From assembly GCA_016858145.1 (NCBI GenBank), contig JAEHOE010000046.1, forward strand, positions 682,001-746,000: DNA of 64,000 nucleotides, in the 5' to 3' direction. The translations under genes were made by a program, and so were the position numbers. Below are positions 61,401-64,000 of the stretch, piece by piece (within the stretch, counting starts at the first letter, position 1; every line of letters begins with the position of its first letter). A model generated the notes under the pieces. That model was not told the origin of the DNA, did no database searches, and worked only from the letters and a program-made list of their open reading frames with translations. The stretch is from Edaphochlamys debaryana (lineage: Eukaryota; Chlorophyta; Chlorophyceae; Chlamydomonadales).

Positions 61401-63892
61401 CAAGGGGGGCGGGTGAAAGGGCGTGCACTGCTTACCGGCACCTGCAGCTGGCCGTAGTGGGCAAGCAGGGACAGGGGCGCAGGGCAGGAAGGGGCACCCC
61501 CCTAACAATGACGTGCTTTTGCTGTCGCTACTGTCGCTGACGTTGAACCTGAGGTTGAGAGGGACCAGCAGCTGGCCGTAATGGGCAAGAAGGGACAGGG
61601 GCGCAGGACAGGAAGACCCCCTGACAAAGGGGCACATGTGCTGCTGCTGCTGCTGCTGCTGCCCCTTCCCGCAGGACTCTGTGTCGGCCGTTCTGCTGAC
61701 GGGCGAGGGCAAGTGGATCCAGGTGGCGCAGGACGATGGCCGCGTGTTCACGTCCTCGGACAACTTCGGCACGAGCTTCCCGGAGCGTGCGGGCGCCGCC
61801 AACGGGCCCTTCACCCTCAACGTCTGTGAGTGGCGCGTCCGTTCTGGGGCTACCTTGTGGGCGTGGCGTGCTGCGCTGCGGGCGGGCACCTGAGGGAGCG
61901 TGCTCATAACAATTTCCTGGTATCGGATTAAACCGCTCCTGAAACCTGACCAGGCCTGATCTGAGCTCACACACATCGCTCTCCTCAAATGCAGCCAACA
62001 CTGGAGAGCTCATGATCCTCAACAAGTACGGCGCCAAGACCTGGACCTCTGTCGCCATTAGCACAGGTGCGTAGCGATAGGTCGGACGCAGGGAGGCAGT
62101 GCTTGGGTACGCCAGAGCGGCGCAGCGCGTCCGGCCTAGCCCCCTGCTCGGCCGGCCCCGGCGGCACGGCAGGGGCTGAGCCCCGTTGCATCGGCGCGCC
62201 TAGCCAGCGCGCCCCCCCCCCCTCCGTGCAAGGCAGTGCTGAATGTGCATGACGTTCTTCTTTGTCCACCCACGCCCCGCATGACACCCGAACCTCCCCA
62301 ATGCGCTCTTGCGTGCAAGGCAGTGCTTGGCTCTCCAGGGATTTCCCGGGTCCTCATTGCGTCATTGTCCACCCGCGCCCTGCTTGACCCGCCCTCCACA
62401 CTGCCCCACTTACGTCTCCGCATCCTGCCCCTCGCCCCTCTGCGCAGCGACGTGCGTGCGAGACAAGCGCGCCTCGTGGACCGCGGGCACATCTGACGGG
62501 CAGGACTCGTGGATAGTGTGCGTCTGCCCGCGCGGCTCCGCCAACGTAAAGAACTGGCTGGACCGGACCGACGCGGGGTCCGTGTGCTGGGGTGAGCGGG
62601 GTGGTTGGGGTGCCGTCTTGAGGGTGGGGCCCCAGCCGCCTCACCGACCCCAGAGAGTTAGCCAGTCACCCCACCCAACCCCATCCCACCCCACCCTAAC
62701 CCCTTTCCCATGCCGCCTCGCTCCGCCCAGACCTGCCCGAGCCCCTCATCCTCACCACCGAGACCAACCCCATCGGCTCCGCGCCGCCCATGGCCGTGGG
62801 CCTGCCCCCCCGCGCCGCCGCCACCCCCGGCGCCCAGCTGACTCAGCAGCTGCTCGACCCCGCCAGCGCCAACCTGGACTTCGTACTGCAGCAGACCGGC
62901 AACGGTGCGCCCGGGCGGTTTGGGATCCTGTCTGGTGGGGGCGCTGCAATAGTTGCGGCAAAGGAAGAGGGGGCTGCCCGTTCGCTTTTCCGGCCGACCG
63001 TGGCCCCCAGAGGCTGCCCCCGCTCGTTTGTTCGCTAACCTTTCCCTTGCCATAACCTCCTCCTGACGCGCTCCGGGCCCGTGTAGATGAAACGTCGTTC
63101 TGGTTTGACAGTGATGATTACGACACGGTGTGTTGTGCTTGGGTGGTGGTGGAAGAGGGGGCTAGGGGCTTGGGCGGCAGGGTGGAGGAAGGGTGGCGCG
63201 GCGCCGCCCCCCGTTGCATGCGCACCCCCTAAGAGGCTGTTCTGCTGTTCACGCCGGGTCCTCGAGGCCTCGAGGTTCATTCATGTCAGCTTATCTGGGG
63301 GCACTCAACGACTCAAGGCTGGCACTTGAGGCCGCTTGCAGGTCGCCCGTCGTAAGCCTGCAAGGCTGACCTCGTCTTGCCCTGTCCCTCGCAGGTCGTG
63401 TACTGTGAGTGGCCTGGGAGGAGGTGCCGAGCTGCTTGGCAGGCTGGGGCACAGCGAGAACCCGTGCCGCCCGTGGTTGTCCGGCGGGGCTTTATCAGGG
63501 ATATCCGATGCAACCCTCCAGCTCGACCACATGTTCGGGCCCCCTTCGCGAAGGCACACGCCTGCCCCACAAAGTACTCATCCCGCTGCCGCAACCCAGG
63601 CGTCCGTCCTCCCCCATCCCTCTCTCCCTCCACCTTCCCCTCCCCCTTCCCCTACCCACAGTGCCCCCTTCCCCACCCCATCTCCCTCTCCCTCCTCCCT
63701 CCCCTCCCAGACTGGCTCCGCCTCAACACGGCCGAGGGCCTCTGCGCCACCGCCACCAAGGGCGGCGGCGCCCTGGCGCTGCAGCCCTGCGACAAGGGCG
63801 ACCAGGGCCAGCACTTCCTCGTCGAGCGGGTCACCTCGCAGCTGGTGGCGCTGCAGGCCCGCGTGGAGTTCACCAAGAAGGGCGCGCCGTGA
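58420..63892 (+). CDS. Secreted hydroxyproline-rich cell-wall glycoprotein with unique C-terminal domain
   Basis: Fifteen exons (58420-58543, 58621-58653, 58759-58808, 59004-59648, 59832-59935, 60081-60104, 60347-60474, 60929-61074, 61675-61825, 61995-62066, 62448-62591, 62731-62904, 63087-63127, 63395-63404, 63711-63892) join in phase to 675 residues. The signal peptide has core ALAACLLLGCVASLL. Residues about 52-320 are Ser-Pro-Pro-rich, with a 15-residue module KSPPYVRSPPSPPKE, then [10 protein letters not shown] runs; these would be hydroxylated and O-glycosylated. The C-terminal ~350 residues are globular, with scattered Cys and Trp (CGVYR, LYSEAQNFYLEVDE, DSWIVCVCPRG, LCATATKGGGALALQPC). 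I recognise no family; the last part faintly recalls a ricin-B-type lectin fold (inference). The end is either the TGA at 63890 or a GTGAGC donor at 63889, in which case the gene continues. Confidence 0.78.
59020..59600 (+). repeat. 45-bp coding minisatellite for Ser-Pro-Pro modules
   Basis: About ten imperfect copies of a 45-bp unit (KSPPYVRSPPSPPKE) mixed with shorter RSKPPPSPP units. Synonymous differences between copies are frequent, so the array is old and maintained. Confidence 0.85.
60710..60958 (+). repeat. Extra copies of the exon 8 acceptor and start inside intron 7
   Basis: CCCAGGCCACCGGCTG and the following TACTCGGAGGCCCAG, the acceptor and first codons of exon 8 (60929), also occur at about 60826-60856. 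A weaker copy (CAGCTGTACTCGGAAGCCCAG) lies at about 60732-60752. Confidence 0.85.
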
Positions 63893-64000
63893 GCCTGGGG
63901 GGCCAATCAGGGTGGGGGTGTGGGCAGGCGCCCCACACGGCGGCAGGGTGGGCTGCAGTGGCGTCTCCCTGGCCCCACTTGTCCACCCCAGCAGGGGGAT
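63893..64000. other. Sequence after the last exon to the window end
   Basis: Either 3' UTR of the glycoprotein gene or a further intron; too short to decide. Confidence 0.5.

Noticed and set aside
1..64000. tRNA, rRNA or bacterial operon features
   Set aside because: No cloverleaf or rRNA-like segment was recognised, and ribosome binding sites do not apply to this nuclear sequence.

Overview
The window is nuclear DNA of a volvocine green alga, Chlamydomonas reinhardtii or a close relative. The evidence is very high GC, genes split into many short exons by GT-AG introns with G/C-rich donors, TGTAA polyadenylation signals, a flagellar inner-arm dynein heavy chain and a (Ser-Pro-Pro)n cell-wall-type glycoprotein. 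All gene models were joined by hand from splice sites and reading-frame phase. Each was checked for phase agreement at every junction.

Layout. (1) 1-23227 (+): most of the inner-arm dynein I1/f 1-beta heavy chain (DHC10/IDA2, orthologue of DNAH2), 63 exons, N-terminus outside the window. (2) 23980-25731 and 50302-52065: two inverted copies of a ~1.75 kb repeat about 24.6 kb apart, each holding the same intact two-exon 111-codon gene of unknown function. A diverged fragment of the repeat lies in the dynein 3' UTR. (3) 26356-33416 (-): a 1,948-residue, mostly disordered nuclear protein with a C-terminal SANT/Myb domain like that of MIS18BP1. (4) 33692-34966 (+): a small plastid-targeted membrane protein. 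(5) 35991-39581 (-): a 12-TM drug:H+ antiporter-type MFS transporter of fungal DHA1 style, convergent with gene 4; both may end at one palindromic polyadenylation site. (6) 40555-46818 (-): a histidine-phosphatase/phosphoglycerate-mutase-like protein. Its last intron has been rebuilt into a 20-unit minisatellite in which every unit repeats the 3' splice site plus the start of the last exon. (7) 47321-48727 (+): TFIIA large subunit, divergent from gene 6. (8) 52946-56795 (-): a plastid SAM-dependent methyltransferase resembling the cyanobacterial tocopherol/plastoquinone MPBQ methyltransferase. (9) 58420-63892 (+): a secreted hydroxyproline-rich glycoprotein with an unrecognised Cys-containing C-terminal region.

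The genes do not form a pathway; this is ordinary mixed eukaryotic gene order. The most unusual theme is structural. At least three introns carry tandem copies of their own 3' splice site: gene 6 intron 1, gene 6 last intron and gene 9 intron 7. A gene end (gene 4) also carries decaying copies of its stop-codon region. The other main point is the inverted-repeat gene, whose coding sequence is far better conserved between copies than its intron, which suggests a real selected protein.
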